The notes under the pieces: model-generated
The model's database searches: none
What the model saw: only the letters and a program-made list of their open reading frames with translations
Told to the model about the DNA's origin: nothing
From: Comamonas aquatica NBRC 14918
GTDB taxonomy: Bacteria; Pseudomonadota; Gammaproteobacteria; Burkholderiales; Burkholderiaceae_C
Direction: 5' to 3'
Assembly: GCF_000739875.1 (NCBI RefSeq)
Contig: NZ_BBJR01000055.1
Coordinates: 1-47,912 of the forward strand
DNA length: 47,912 bases
Shown: positions 17,568-26,716 of the stretch, piece by piece
Position numbering within the stretch: the first letter of the stretch is position 1
Layout of the letters: each line of letters starts with the position of its first letter
Made by a program: the position numbers and the translations under genes

Positions 17568-18020
17568 TCAGCCCTGGGGCACCAGGCTGGCGGGCGCGTG
17601 CTCGGCCGCGGGCAGGTCCAGCGGGCGCGAGTTGCCGTGCGCGTCGATGGCCACATAGGTCAGCACGGCTTCGGTCACCTTCACGTACTCGCCCTGGTGG
17701 GTCATGCGTTCGGCAAACACCTCGACATCCACCGTCACCGAGGTGCGGCCCACGCGCGTGACGCAGGAGTAGAACGACAGCACGTCACCCACGCGCACGG
17801 GCTGCTTGAAGATGAATTCCTTCACGGCCACGGTGGCCATGCGGTTGCCGCCGGCCAGGCGCATGGCCAGCACGCAGCCGGCCAGGTCGACCTGGGACAT
17901 GACCCAGCCACCGAAGATGTCCCCGTTGGCATTGCAGTCCCCGGGCATGGGAACGACCTTGAGCACCAACTCTTTGTCCGTGGGCAGTGCAACGCTGGGT
18001 AAGTCTGGGGAACGGGGCAT
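17568..18020 (-). CDS. Acyl-CoA thioesterase, YciA-like hot-dog
   Basis: 150 residues from ATG 18020 (MPRSPDLPSVALPTDKELVL). An in-frame start 75 bases upstream would add 25 residues lacking homology. The family motif MPGDCNANGDIFGGWVMSQVD carries the catalytic Asn-Gly-Asp helix. VKEFIFKQPVRVGDVLSFY and TRVGRTSVTVDVEVFAE are the following strands. YciA-type enzymes are hexameric, cytoplasmic, and hydrolyse a wide range of acyl-CoAs. It diverges from the ABC exporter: only 42 bases separate the two starts, so their promoters overlap. Confidence 0.9.
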   Translation of the reverse strand: MPRSPDLPSVALPTDKELVLKVVPMPGDCNANGDIFGGWVMSQVDLAGCVLAMRLAGGNRMATVAVKEFIFKQPVRVGDVLSFYSCVTRVGRTSVTVDVEVFAERMTHQGEYVKVTEAVLTYVAIDAHGNSRPLDLPAAEHAPASLVPQG

Positions 18021-18062
18021 GGGAGACAATCCGGGAACAAAAACAACCCGGAATTGTCCCCC

Positions 18063-19880
18063 ATGCGTCGCAGCGGTGAAACAGCCTCCCCACAACCCTC
18101 AGCTTCCAACGTGGCTAATGCGGCCGAATGGACCGCCCTGCGCCGTTTGCTGCCCTACCTGTGGCAGTACAAATGGCGCGTGCTGGCCGCGCTGCTGTTC
18201 ATGGTGGGCGCCAAGCTGGCGAACGTCGGCGTGCCGCTGCTGCTCAAGCAGCTGGTCGACGCCCTGGGCGTGCGCCCCGGCGATGCCAGCGCGCTGCTGG
18301 TGGTGCCGGCGGGCCTGCTGCTGGCCTACGGCGCGCTGCGCTTTTCCACCTCGCTGTTCACCGAGCTGCGCGATCTGGTGTTCGCCAAGGCCACGCAGGG
18401 CGCGGCGCGTTCCATCGCCTTGGCCACCTTCCGCCACCTGCATGCCCTGAGCCTGCGCTTTCACCTGGAGCGCCAGACCGGCGGCATGACGCGCGACATC
18501 GAGCGCGGCGTGCGCAGCACCGAATCGCTGGTCTCGTACTCGCTCTACAGCATCCTGCCCACGCTGATCGAAATGCTGCTGGTGCTGGGCATTCTGGCCT
18601 TCACCTTTGATTGGGGGTTTGCTGCCATCACGGCCGTGGCGCTGCTCACCTACATCACCTTCACCGTCAAGCTGACGGAGTGGCGCACCCAGTTCCGCCG
18701 TGCGGCGAATGTGCAGGACTCGGCTGCGCACACCAAGGCCGTGGATGCGCTGCTGAACTATGAGACCGTCAAATACTTCAACAACGAGGACTTCGAGGCC
18801 CGCCGCTACGACGAGAACCTGCAGGAGCTGCGGCGCGTGCGCCTCAAGAGCCAGCGCTCGCTGAGCCTGCTCAACGGCGGGCAGCAGCTCATCATCGCCA
18901 CGGCCCTGGTGGCCATGCTGTGGCGCGCCACGCAGGGCGTGGTGGCCGGCGAGATGACGCTGGGCGACTTCGTCATGGTCAACGCCTTCATGATCCAGCT
19001 GTACATCCCGCTGAACTTCCTGGGCACGCTGTACCGCGAGATCAAGCAGAGCCTGGCGGACCTGTCGCGCATGTTCGTGCTGATGGACCAGGCCCGCGAG
19101 GTGGCCGATGCGCCGGGCGCGGTGCCCCTGCAACTGCAGGGCCAGCCCGAACTGCGCTTTGACGACGTGCAATTTGCCTACGACCCGGCACGGCCCATCC
19201 TGCAGGGCGTGAGCTTCACCGTGCCCGCCGGGCGCACCGTGGCCGTGGTGGGGGCCTCGGGCGCGGGCAAGAGCACCCTGGCGCGGCTGCTGTACCGCTT
19301 CTATGACGTGCAGGCGGGCCGCATCACCATCGCCGGCCAGGACATCCGCCAGGTCACCCAGGACAGCGTGCGCCGCGCCATCGGCATCGTGCCGCAGGAC
19401 ACAGTGCTGTTCAACGACACGGTGGCCTACAACATCGCCTATGGCCGCCCCGGTGCCACGCAGGCCGAGGTGGAGGCCGCCGCCCGGGCCGCGCGCATCC
19501 ACGACTTCATCCAGTCCACCCCGCAGGGCTATGCCACCAAGGTGGGCGAACGTGGCCTGAAGCTGTCTGGCGGTGAAAAGCAGCGCGTGGCGATTGCACG
19601 CACCCTGCTGAAGAACCCGCCCATCCTGATCTTTGACGAGGCCACCTCCGCCCTGGACAGCCACACCGAGCGCGCCATCCAGCAGGAGCTGGCCAGTGCC
19701 GCCCAGGGCAAGACCACGCTGGTGATCGCGCACCGCCTGTCCACGGTGGTCGACGCCCACGAGATCCTGGTGATGGACGCGGGCCGCATCGTCGAGCACG
19801 GCACGCATGTGGCTTTGCTGGCGCAAGGGGGGCGCTATGCCCAAATGTGGGCGCTGCAGCAAAGTGCGGAGCACCAATAA
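18063..19880 (+). CDS. Atm1-type ABC exporter (fused permease and ATPase)
   Basis: 605 residues in one half-transporter that dimerises in the inner membrane. Six membrane helices occupy about 40-310, including MTRDIERGVRSTESL and the characteristic TVKYFNNEDFEARRYDE, a stretch diagnostic of the ABCB7/HMT1/Atm1 branch. The nucleotide-binding domain has Walker A GASGAGKST (397-405), signature LSGGEKQR (501-508), Walker B LIFDEATSALD and the switch His in VIAHRLSTV. Bacterial homologues export glutathione derivatives and protect against heavy metals. ATG 18063 is chosen; an in-frame TTG lies nine bases upstream. The next gene starts 36 bases downstream and may be cotranscribed. Confidence 0.93.
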   Translation: MRRSGETASPQPSASNVANAAEWTALRRLLPYLWQYKWRVLAALLFMVGAKLANVGVPLLLKQLVDALGVRPGDASALLVVPAGLLLAYGALRFSTSLFTELRDLVFAKATQGAARSIALATFRHLHALSLRFHLERQTGGMTRDIERGVRSTESLVSYSLYSILPTLIEMLLVLGILAFTFDWGFAAITAVALLTYITFTVKLTEWRTQFRRAANVQDSAAHTKAVDALLNYETVKYFNNEDFEARRYDENLQELRRVRLKSQRSLSLLNGGQQLIIATALVAMLWRATQGVVAGEMTLGDFVMVNAFMIQLYIPLNFLGTLYREIKQSLADLSRMFVLMDQAREVADAPGAVPLQLQGQPELRFDDVQFAYDPARPILQGVSFTVPAGRTVAVVGASGAGKSTLARLLYRFYDVQAGRITIAGQDIRQVTQDSVRRAIGIVPQDTVLFNDTVAYNIAYGRPGATQAEVEAAARAARIHDFIQSTPQGYATKVGERGLKLSGGEKQRVAIARTLLKNPPILIFDEATSALDSHTERAIQQELASAAQGKTTLVIAHRLSTVVDAHEILVMDAGRIVEHGTHVALLAQGGRYAQMWALQQSAEHQ

Positions 19881-19916
19881 TGCTGGTTTTCCCCTGACTG
19901 CTGATTGCGATTGCCC

Positions 19917-20858
19917 ATGTCTGCCTCCAAGCCACTGTTGTTGGTGCTGCACGTTCTGTCCGATGCCCACCTGTCCCAACTTGCCCAGTCCTTCGACGTG
20001 CTCTATGCCCCGGATGCAGCGCGCTGCGCCGAGGCGCTGGCCACCCACGGGCCCCGGGTGCAGGCGGTGCTGACCGTGGGCGCCATCGGTCTGAGCGCGG
20101 CGCAGATGCAGGCCATGCCCCAGCTGCGCTGGGTGGGCGCCCTGGGGGCCGGCTATGAAAACATCGATGTGGCCTACGCCCGGGCCCACGGCATCGCCGT
20201 GAGCAACGGTGCCGGCACCAACGACCAGTGCGTGGCCGACCACGCCTTCGGGCTGGTGATTGCCGCCGTGCGTGGCCTGGTGCGGCTGGACCGCCTGACG
20301 CGCCAGGGCATGTGGCGCAACGACATCCCCCTGCCGCCCAACGTCTCCGGCAAGCGCCTGGGCATTCTGGGCCTGGGCACCATCGGCCAGAAGATTGCGC
20401 GGCGTGCGCAGGCCTTCGACATGCCCATGGGCTACCACAACCGCAGCCCCAAGGATGGCGTTGACTTCACCTATTTCGACAGCGTGCTGGCGCTGGCGCA
20501 GTGGGCCGATGTGCTGCTGGTGGCCACCCCGGGCGGCGCCGGGACCCGGCACCTGGTCGATGCGCCGGTGATCGCGGCGCTGGGGCCGCAGGGCTATGTG
20601 GTGAACATTGCGCGCGGCTCGGTGGTGGATACCGCGGCCCTGGCGCAGGCCTTGCGCACCGGGGCGCTGGCCGGTGCCGGCCTGGATGTGTATGAAAGCG
20701 AGCCGCTGCCGCCCGCCGAGTTGCTGGACCTGGACAACGTGGTGCTGACCCCGCACGTGGCGGGCTGGTCGCCCGAGGCGGTGCAGGCCACGGTGGATTT
20801 GTTCCTGGACAATGCGCACCGTCATTTCGCCGGCCAACCGCTGGTGACGCCGGTGTAA
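19917..20858 (+). CDS. D-2-hydroxyacid dehydrogenase (glyoxylate/hydroxypyruvate reductase type)
   Basis: 313 residues. The substrate domain is split around a Rossmann domain. NAD(P) motif GLGTIG at 152-157; substrate Arg in NIARGSVVDT (R233); YESEPLPPAELL then LTPHVAGWS with catalytic H280. The residue after the second strand is Asn-Arg (GYHNRSPK), which tends to favour NADPH. Likely reaction: reduction of glyoxylate or hydroxypyruvate to glycolate or glycerate. ATG 19917 is used because MSASKPLLLV leads into the first strand; an in-frame TTG 12 bases upstream is possible. No pathway neighbour points to a particular substrate. Confidence 0.92.
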   Translation: MSASKPLLLVLHVLSDAHLSQLAQSFDVLYAPDAARCAEALATHGPRVQAVLTVGAIGLSAAQMQAMPQLRWVGALGAGYENIDVAYARAHGIAVSNGAGTNDQCVADHAFGLVIAAVRGLVRLDRLTRQGMWRNDIPLPPNVSGKRLGILGLGTIGQKIARRAQAFDMPMGYHNRSPKDGVDFTYFDSVLALAQWADVLLVATPGGAGTRHLVDAPVIAALGPQGYVVNIARGSVVDTAALAQALRTGALAGAGLDVYESEPLPPAELLDLDNVVLTPHVAGWSPEAVQATVDLFLDNAHRHFAGQPLVTPV

Positions 20859-20980
20859 GCCCCTGCGCCCACCTACACTGCGCAGTTCCGCTCGCGTCCG
20901 CTGTGGCGGCACCCAGGTCCGCCGGCGTGCTCGGCAGGATCCGTAGCGGCATTACCTCTAACGACTGCCCAAGGTGTGAT

Positions 20981-22819
20981 GTGCTCAGTCCTCCCGCTTA
21001 TTCCAAACATTCGCTGATCGTCCTGGCTTTTGCGGCGCTGGCCTGGTCGTTCTGGTTCAGCCACGGCTGGCTGGTGCTGTGCGCGGGCCTGGCCCTGTTC
21101 CTGTTCGGCATGCAGAACCTGGAGCAGGGCCTCAAAAGCCTGGCCGGGGGCAAGCTGGAAGGCTGGCTGTCGCAAAGCACGGCCACGCCGTTCAAGGGGC
21201 TGCTGTTCGGCACCGCCGCCACCTTTGTGCTGCAGTCCAGCACCCTGGTGTCGCTGCTGACGATCGCCTTTCTCAGCGCCGGGCTGATCACGCTGGCGGG
21301 CAGCATTGCCGTGCTGTTCGGTGCCAACCTGGGGGCCACCAGCGGCATCTGGCTGCTGGCCATGGCCGGGCAGAACCTGAGCATGGCGCCGCTGGCCATG
21401 CCCCTGCTGGTGTTCGGCGTGCTGCTGGGCTTTGCCGGCGACAAGGGCAAGGCCATCGGCCGCTTCCTGTTGGGCATTTCGCTGATCTTCCTGGGGATTG
21501 ACGAGATCAAGCAAGGCTTCTCCAGCTTCGGGGATCTGCAGCTGAACCGCTACAGCGCCGAAGGCGTGCGTGGCGCGCTGCTGTTCGTCGGGGTGGGCAC
21601 GCTGATCACGGTGGTGCTGCAGTCCAGCCACGCGACCCTGATGCTGACCCTGGCCGCCCTGGCCAATCAGCAGCTGGAGCTGCCCCAGGCCCTGGCGATC
21701 GCGATTGGCTCCAACGTCGGCTCGGCCGTGTCCACGGCCGTCATGGGCATGATCGGCAGCGCGCGCCCCGGCCAGCGCTTGGCCGTGGCGCACTTGGTGT
21801 TCAACTGCACCACGGCGGTGATCGCCTTTCTGCTGCTGGCGCCCATGACCTGGGGGGTGCAGCAGACGGCGGCGGCCGTGGGCCTGGGCGACAACCCGCT
21901 GATCCAGCTGGCCATGTTCCACTCCCTGTTCAACGTCATGGGGGTGCTGGTGTTCTGGCCCCTGCAGCGCCAGCTGGCGCGGGCCCTGGAGCGTTGGCTG
22001 CCGGACCTGCAGGAGCCCGAGGTGCTGATTGCCACGCACACCGAGCAGGTGGCGCAGACCACGCGCGCCCGCTACCTGCAGCCTGCCGCGCTGCAGTCGG
22101 TCGAAAGTGCCTGCAGCGCGGTGTCCAAGGAGCTGCAGCACATGGGCCGCCTGGGGCTGGAAGTGGTGGCCCACGCGCTGTACGCGCCAGTGCAAAGCCT
22201 GCAGGGGCCGCTGGAGCGCGAGGACCCCGAGCTGCGCCTGCGCCTGCAGCAGCAGGCCATCAATGCCGACCTGCTCTACAAGACCCACATCAAGGGGGTG
22301 TACGCCGATTTGCTGGAGTTCATGGGTAGCATGGTCCTGCCCATGGATGGCGCGCAGCAGGACTACTGGCACAACAGCCAGGTCGCGGCCTTCCAGCTGG
22401 TGGAAGCTGTCAAGGACGCCCACCGCCTGCAGCGCAACATGCACCACTACCTGCAGGGGCCCGACGATGCCCCGGCCCGCAGCAGCTACCTGGAGCTGCG
22501 CCTGCACATGCTGCAGACGCTGCGGGACATGCGCATGCTCAGCGTCTCCGACATGCCCGAGCCCGAATGGGCGGCGCAGTTGCAGGCCATGGACGAGCGC
22601 ATCGCTGCCTTTGACACCCAGTTCCGCAAGCACCTGTTCGCGGCCATCCGCGGCGGGCTGCTGGACAGCCTGACGGTTAGCTCGCTGATGAACGACCTGG
22701 GCTTTTCGCATAGCATCATCCAGGGCCTGCGCCATGTGCTGCTGCTGGGTGAGGGCCATGAAGCGGCGCGCCAGCAGCAACTGCTGATGGGGGAAGCGCC
22801 GCTGATCCAGGCAGCCTGA
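20981..22819 (+). CDS. Na+/phosphate cotransporter family protein with PhoU-like tail
   Basis: About 612 residues from GTG 20981 (MLSPPAYSKHSL; AAGG six to seven bases before). An ATG at 20903 in the same frame would add 26 residues without hydrophobic or conserved character. Two inverted repeats of the NptA/YjbB permease each carry the QSS motif: FVLQSSTLVSLLTIAF and VVLQSSHATLMLTLAAL. GANLGATSG and GSNVGSAVSTA are the matching re-entrant parts. The last 200 or so residues are cytoplasmic helices of the PhoU type. E. coli YjbB exports phosphate when the cell is overloaded; uptake is the alternative. It acts in the inner membrane and appears to be transcribed alone. Confidence 0.88.
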   Translation: MLSPPAYSKHSLIVLAFAALAWSFWFSHGWLVLCAGLALFLFGMQNLEQGLKSLAGGKLEGWLSQSTATPFKGLLFGTAATFVLQSSTLVSLLTIAFLSAGLITLAGSIAVLFGANLGATSGIWLLAMAGQNLSMAPLAMPLLVFGVLLGFAGDKGKAIGRFLLGISLIFLGIDEIKQGFSSFGDLQLNRYSAEGVRGALLFVGVGTLITVVLQSSHATLMLTLAALANQQLELPQALAIAIGSNVGSAVSTAVMGMIGSARPGQRLAVAHLVFNCTTAVIAFLLLAPMTWGVQQTAAAVGLGDNPLIQLAMFHSLFNVMGVLVFWPLQRQLARALERWLPDLQEPEVLIATHTEQVAQTTRARYLQPAALQSVESACSAVSKELQHMGRLGLEVVAHALYAPVQSLQGPLEREDPELRLRLQQQAINADLLYKTHIKGVYADLLEFMGSMVLPMDGAQQDYWHNSQVAAFQLVEAVKDAHRLQRNMHHYLQGPDDAPARSSYLELRLHMLQTLRDMRMLSVSDMPEPEWAAQLQAMDERIAAFDTQFRKHLFAAIRGGLLDSLTVSSLMNDLGFSHSIIQGLRHVLLLGEGHEAARQQQLLMGEAPLIQAA

Positions 22820-23109
22820 GGATAGGTATCCAAAAGGCCGCTGGCCCAGGTCCATCCTGCGCAGACAGCTATGCTTTTTCTGCGGCCTTCAGGTCTTGCC
22901 GGGCTCTGTGGTGGCGGTCGCCAGTCGCGATGGCGCGATGGCGCGGTGCGCGGGCTGCGTGCTCCGTGGCAACCCGGCTGGTGCCGTGTCGGCGGCGCCC
23001 CTAAGATGGCGGACCCCGGCGCCGGCGTGCGCCCGTTGCCCCATGGGTGCCCCTGCGGGGCGCAGCCCAGGGGCCTCCACCATCACTACCCACATCGGGA
23101 GCCTCACAC

Positions 23110-23466
23110 ATGCAATGGCTGGCCAGTTTCCTTGTCGCCGCGGTGGCGATCTTGCACCTCTACATCCTCGTGCTGGAGATGTTTCTGTGGACCAAGCCCC
23201 AGGGCCGCCGGGCATTCGGCATGACGCAGGAGCAGGCCCAGCAGACCAAGGTGCTGGCGGCCAACCAGGGGCTGTACAACGGCTTCCTGGCCGCGGGGCT
23301 GATCACGGGCCTGTGCATGGGCGCCGAAGGGCTGGCCTTCCAGGTCTTCTTTCTGGTCTGCGTCATGGTTGCCGGGGTCTATGGCGCGATGACGGCCTCC
23401 AAAAAGATCTTGTTCATCCAGACTGTGCCGGCCGCCCTGGCCCTGGCCGCCGTGCTGGCGGCATGA
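23110..23466 (+). CDS. DUF1304 small membrane protein
   Basis: 118 residues with four hydrophobic helices: MQWLASFLVAAVAILHLYIL, GLYNGFLAAGLITGL, VFFLVCVMVAGVYGAM and the C-terminal TVPAALALAAVLAA. Between the first two lies LEMFLWTKPQGRRAFGM, which with NQGLYNGFLA is the hallmark of DUF1304 inner-membrane proteins. Function unknown. A start at 23047 would extend it without a hydrophobic or conserved segment, so 23110 is chosen. The 290 bases upstream contain no gene, only an 8-bp inverted repeat AAGGCCGC/GCGGCCTT (22834-22841, 22882-22889). No Shine-Dalgarno of note precedes the start. Confidence 0.87.
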   Translation: MQWLASFLVAAVAILHLYILVLEMFLWTKPQGRRAFGMTQEQAQQTKVLAANQGLYNGFLAAGLITGLCMGAEGLAFQVFFLVCVMVAGVYGAMTASKKILFIQTVPAALALAAVLAA

Positions 23467-23513
23467 GCCGGCCTGCGCTGCCCCTGCGGGCACGGGTGCG
23501 GGCGGGGCAGGCA

Positions 23514-23551
23514 TAAAAAAACGGCGCAGACCGTGCTTGGGTCTGCGCCGT
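23514..23551 (-). terminator. Terminator of the dctQMP operon
   Basis: Perfect 12-bp stem ACGGCGCAGACC/GGTCTGCGCCGT (23521-23532 with 23540-23551). Read on the minus strand it is followed by a T run (the A run at 23515-23521). Confidence 0.92.
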
Positions 23552-23582
23552 GCAAGCGGGGCCGGTCAGGCCCCGTAATGCA

Positions 23583-24623
23583 TCACTGCTTGCGTGCGGC
23601 AATCGCCTTTTCGGCCATGTCCACCAGGTTGGTGCCGATCTGCGGCTTCCACTTGGTGTAGACGCTCTTGGTGGCGTCGGCAAATACCTTGCGCTGCGCG
23701 GGGCTCAGGTCGGTCACGGTCACGCCCTGGGCGGTCAGCTCCTTGACCAGGGGCTTGTCGGCCTCGCTCATGCCCTTGCGGGAGATGGCGATCTGCTCCT
23801 TGGCGGCATCCAGCGCGGCTTGCTTGACGATGGCCTGGTCGACCGGGGTCCAACTGGCCCACACGTCCTTGTTCACCACGTAGATCAGCGGGTCGTTCAT
23901 GTAGCCCCACAGCGTCATGTGCTTCTGGCCCACGGTGCTCAGCTTGGCGGCCATGTACACGGACACGGGGTTTTCCTGGCCGTCCACGGCACCGCTGGCC
24001 ATGGCGGGCTGGGCATCGGCCCAGCTCATCTGTGTGGGGTTGGCACCCAGGGCGGTGAAGGTGTCCAGGAACAGTGGCGAGCCGACCACGCGGATCTTCA
24101 TGCCCTTGAGGTCTTCGGGCTTGCTGATGGCCTTCTTGGAGTTGGAGATCTCGCGGTAGCCGTTCTCGCCCCAGGCCAGGGGCAGCACGCCGGCCTTGTC
24201 GATGGTCTTGAAGATTTCCTGGCCGACCTGGCCCTGGACCACGGCGTCCACGGCCGCATAGTCGGGGAACAGGAAGGGCAGCGAGAACAGGTTCAGCGCC
24301 TTGACCTGGGGCGACCAGTTGATGGTGGAGCCCACGGCCATGTCGATCACGCCCTGGCGGATGGCGCTGAATTCGCGCGTCTGGTCACCCTGGACCAGCG
24401 AGGTGCCGGGGTAGAGCTTGATGTTGATGCGGCCCTGGGTGCGCTCGCGCACCTTGTCGGCCCATATTTCCGCGCCCTTGCCCCAGGGGAAGGCCGTGCC
24501 CAGCACCACGGACAGGCGGTACTCGCTCTTGTAGTTGGCGGGCGCCTGGGCGTGCGCAGGCAGGCCCAGGGTCAGCAGGGTGGCGGCAGCGGCCGAGGCC
24601 GTCAGAAAGGTACGCAGTTGCAT
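23583..24623 (-). CDS. dctP: TRAP transporter solute receptor DctP
   Basis: 346 residues. Sec signal MQLRTFLTASAAAATLLTLG ending in AHA|Q, so it acts in the periplasm. The mature protein shows TRAP receptor landmarks: TREFSAIRQGVIDMAVGSTI, LFSLPFLFPDYAAVDAV, LKGMKIRVVGSPLFLDTF (conserved Arg that binds the substrate carboxylate), ALGANPTQMSWADAQPAMASGAVDGQENP and LWGYMNDPLIYVVNKD. It hands an organic acid to DctQM. ATG 24623 has GGAG upstream and is the only start giving a signal peptide at the N-terminus. It is last in the operon, 55 bases after dctM. The ligand is probably a C4-type or related carboxylate; this is not resolvable here. Confidence 0.94.
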   Translation of the reverse strand: MQLRTFLTASAAAATLLTLGLPAHAQAPANYKSEYRLSVVLGTAFPWGKGAEIWADKVRERTQGRINIKLYPGTSLVQGDQTREFSAIRQGVIDMAVGSTINWSPQVKALNLFSLPFLFPDYAAVDAVVQGQVGQEIFKTIDKAGVLPLAWGENGYREISNSKKAISKPEDLKGMKIRVVGSPLFLDTFTALGANPTQMSWADAQPAMASGAVDGQENPVSVYMAAKLSTVGQKHMTLWGYMNDPLIYVVNKDVWASWTPVDQAIVKQAALDAAKEQIAISRKGMSEADKPLVKELTAQGVTVTDLSPAQRKVFADATKSVYTKWKPQIGTNLVDMAEKAIAARKQ

Positions 24624-24678
24624 GGGTTGTCTCCTCTTGGGTTGGGTTTTTGCAAGCACTCGGGGGAAAGCGGGGGGC

Positions 24679-25977
24679 TCAGTAGCCCAGTCGGGCCGGC
24701 AGCCATAGCGCCAGTTGCGGGAAGGCAATCACCAGCAGCATGACCAGGAACATGGCGATCAGCATCGGGATGACCCAGCGCACGGTGGATTCCATGGGCA
24801 CGCCGGCGATGCGACAGGACACCATCAGGTTCACGGCCAACGGCGGCGTGAACTGGCCCAGGGCCACCTTCAGCGTCAGGATCACACCGAACCACACGGG
24901 GTCCCAGCCGTAGTGCTGCATGATGGGCAGCAGCAGCGGCACGAAGATCAGGAAGATGGAGATGCCGTCCAGGAACATGCCCACGGTGATCAGCAGCAGG
25001 ATCAGCAGCATCAGCACGCCGTACTCGCCCAGGCCCGACTGCACGATGGCCTTGGCCACCGGATCGATCACGCCCAGCGTGGACAGCGAGAAGGCGAAGA
25101 TGCCCGCCAGCGACACCACCAGCAGGATCACGGCCGACAGCTCGCCCGCCTCGCGCAGGATGGGGAACAGGTCGCGCACGCCGATGGTGCGGTGGATGCA
25201 CATGCCCACGAACAGGCCGTAGAACACGGCGACCACGGCCGCCTCGGTGGGGGTGAACCAGCCGGCGCGCATGCCGCCCAGGATCAGCACCGGGGCCGCC
25301 AGACCCCAGATGGCCTCCTTGAAGCTTTGCCACAGCGCGGGGCGCGGCAGATCGGCTTCGAGGTGGCCCATCTTGTGGCGGCGTGCCATCCACACAGCGG
25401 GCACGACCAGGGCCAGGCCGGCCAGGATGCCGGGGATCATGCCGGCCGCAAACAGCGCCGGCACCGAGGCGCCGGGCACCAGCACCGAGTAGATGATGAA
25501 CGCCACAGAGGGCGGGATCAGGATGTCCGTGGCGGCGGCGGCGCCGACCACGCTGGCCGAGAAGCTGCCGGGGTAGCCGGCCCGGTACATGGCCGCAATC
25601 ATCACCCCGCCCACGGCGGCGGCATTGGCCGGGCCGGAGCCCGAGATGCCGCCCAGGAACATGGCCACGGCAATCGCCACCAGCGGCAGCATGCCGGGGC
25701 CACGGCCGACGATGGCGATCGCAAAGTTCACCAGCCGCGCGGCCACGCCGGAGCGGTCGAAGATGGACCCCACCAGCACGAACATGGGGATGGCCAGCAG
25801 TGGGTACTTGCCCAGGCCGGCATAGAAGTTCTGCGGCACGGCCAGCAGGCCGAACCATTGCACATCCAGGTTGGCCAGCGCAATGCAGGCCGCGCCCGCC
25901 AGGCCCAGGGCCGCGCCGATCGGCACGCCCAGGAACATCAGGACCAGAAAGGCCACGAACAGTAGGGCAGCGATCAT
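24679..25977 (-). CDS. dctM: TRAP transporter large permease DctM
   Basis: 432 residues, about twelve membrane helices. Starts MIAALLFVAFLVLMFLGVPI, followed by the family blocks LLAIPMFVLVGSIFDRSG, MFLGGISGSGPANAAAVG, GYPGSFSASVVGAAAATDILIPPS and PFVPLLLPI-like FLIFVPLLLPIM, then TPPLAVNLMV. It uses the sodium gradient to move substrate delivered by DctP. The start at 25977 overlaps the dctQ stop as ATGA (25974-25977), so translation is coupled. Length is normal for DctM (about 425-435). Confidence 0.94.
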   Translation of the reverse strand: MIAALLFVAFLVLMFLGVPIGAALGLAGAACIALANLDVQWFGLLAVPQNFYAGLGKYPLLAIPMFVLVGSIFDRSGVAARLVNFAIAIVGRGPGMLPLVAIAVAMFLGGISGSGPANAAAVGGVMIAAMYRAGYPGSFSASVVGAAAATDILIPPSVAFIIYSVLVPGASVPALFAAGMIPGILAGLALVVPAVWMARRHKMGHLEADLPRPALWQSFKEAIWGLAAPVLILGGMRAGWFTPTEAAVVAVFYGLFVGMCIHRTIGVRDLFPILREAGELSAVILLVVSLAGIFAFSLSTLGVIDPVAKAIVQSGLGEYGVLMLLILLLITVGMFLDGISIFLIFVPLLLPIMQHYGWDPVWFGVILTLKVALGQFTPPLAVNLMVSCRIAGVPMESTVRWVIPMLIAMFLVMLLVIAFPQLALWLPARLGY

Positions 25978-26519
25978 GCGGACTCCTGCTCGTCGGTGGC
26001 CACTGCCTCGAACTGCGCCAGGCGGCCCTGGCGCCGGAACAGGCCGATGGCCCGCGCCGTGATGGCCAGCGAGCAGATCGGCAGCCACACGGAATACCAC
26101 CACTGCGGCACACCGATGCCGGGCGAGGTTTCCTCATAGCGCCAGTCGTCCCAGACGACGCGTGCGCTGAGCGCCGCAATCAAAGCAAAAAGCAGAGCTA
26201 CTGACGCAGAACCCAGACGGGCTAGCAGCTGTTTTCGTGCAGCAGTGCCGCGGCTGGTCAGGAATTCGATGCGGATGTGCTGGTCGCGGGCGACGGCGGC
26301 ACTGCCTGCCACCATGGCCAGCAGGATCATCAGGAAGATGGAGATTTCCTCGGTCCAGGCAAACGAGGCGTCGGTGAAATAACGCACCAGGACGTTGGCG
26401 AAGGTGATCAGGGCCAGCAAGGCCATGATGATGACGGTGAGCCAGTCTTCAATGCGCAGGGCACGTGGCTGCTCGGGGCCTTCGGCCGGTGGGGCCGGGC
26501 TGTGGGAAGGTTCGGACAT
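25974..26519 (-). CDS. dctQ: TRAP transporter small permease DctQ
   Basis: 181 residues with four helices: LTVIIMALLALITFANVLVRYF, a helix in IFLMILLAMVAGSAAVA, ASVALLFALIAALSARVVW and YSVWLPICSLAITARAI. The conserved AWTEEISIFLMI (about residues 56-67) identifies DctQ. The N-terminus (MSEPSHSPAPPAEGP) is hydrophilic and proline-rich. It is first in dctQMP and diverges from a LysR gene; 197 bases lie between the two starts. A short AT-richer patch inside it (26180-26230) differs in composition from the rest but stays in frame. Confidence 0.9.
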   Translation of the reverse strand: MSEPSHSPAPPAEGPEQPRALRIEDWLTVIIMALLALITFANVLVRYFTDASFAWTEEISIFLMILLAMVAGSAAVARDQHIRIEFLTSRGTAARKQLLARLGSASVALLFALIAALSARVVWDDWRYEETSPGIGVPQWWYSVWLPICSLAITARAIGLFRRQGRLAQFEAVATDEQESA

Positions 26520-26716
26520 GTCGCGGAATCGTGAACAAAAGCAAGGCAAACGCTAGTGCGATTCCGGTCCTGTCGGTGTTGTGCACGCACAGCCGGACGC
26601 TGAGCCCTAGCACGGATGGCAGCGAGAACTCGAAACGCATTATTGAGACTTTCGCAGCCCTTGGCTATGCGGGTGGCCCTAGGGTGTCAGGCTACGGCAA
26701 GGCGATAATCACGGGC

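Noticed and set aside
18099..20912. Minus-strand open frame of 937 codons opposite the ABC exporter and dehydrogenase
   Set aside because: Same GC artefact; it spans two real plus-strand genes and has no recognisable domain.
22834..22889. Inverted repeat AAGGCCGC/GCGGCCTT with a 40-base loop
   Set aside because: Short arms and long spacing in GC-rich DNA; no tail, promoter or site supports a function.
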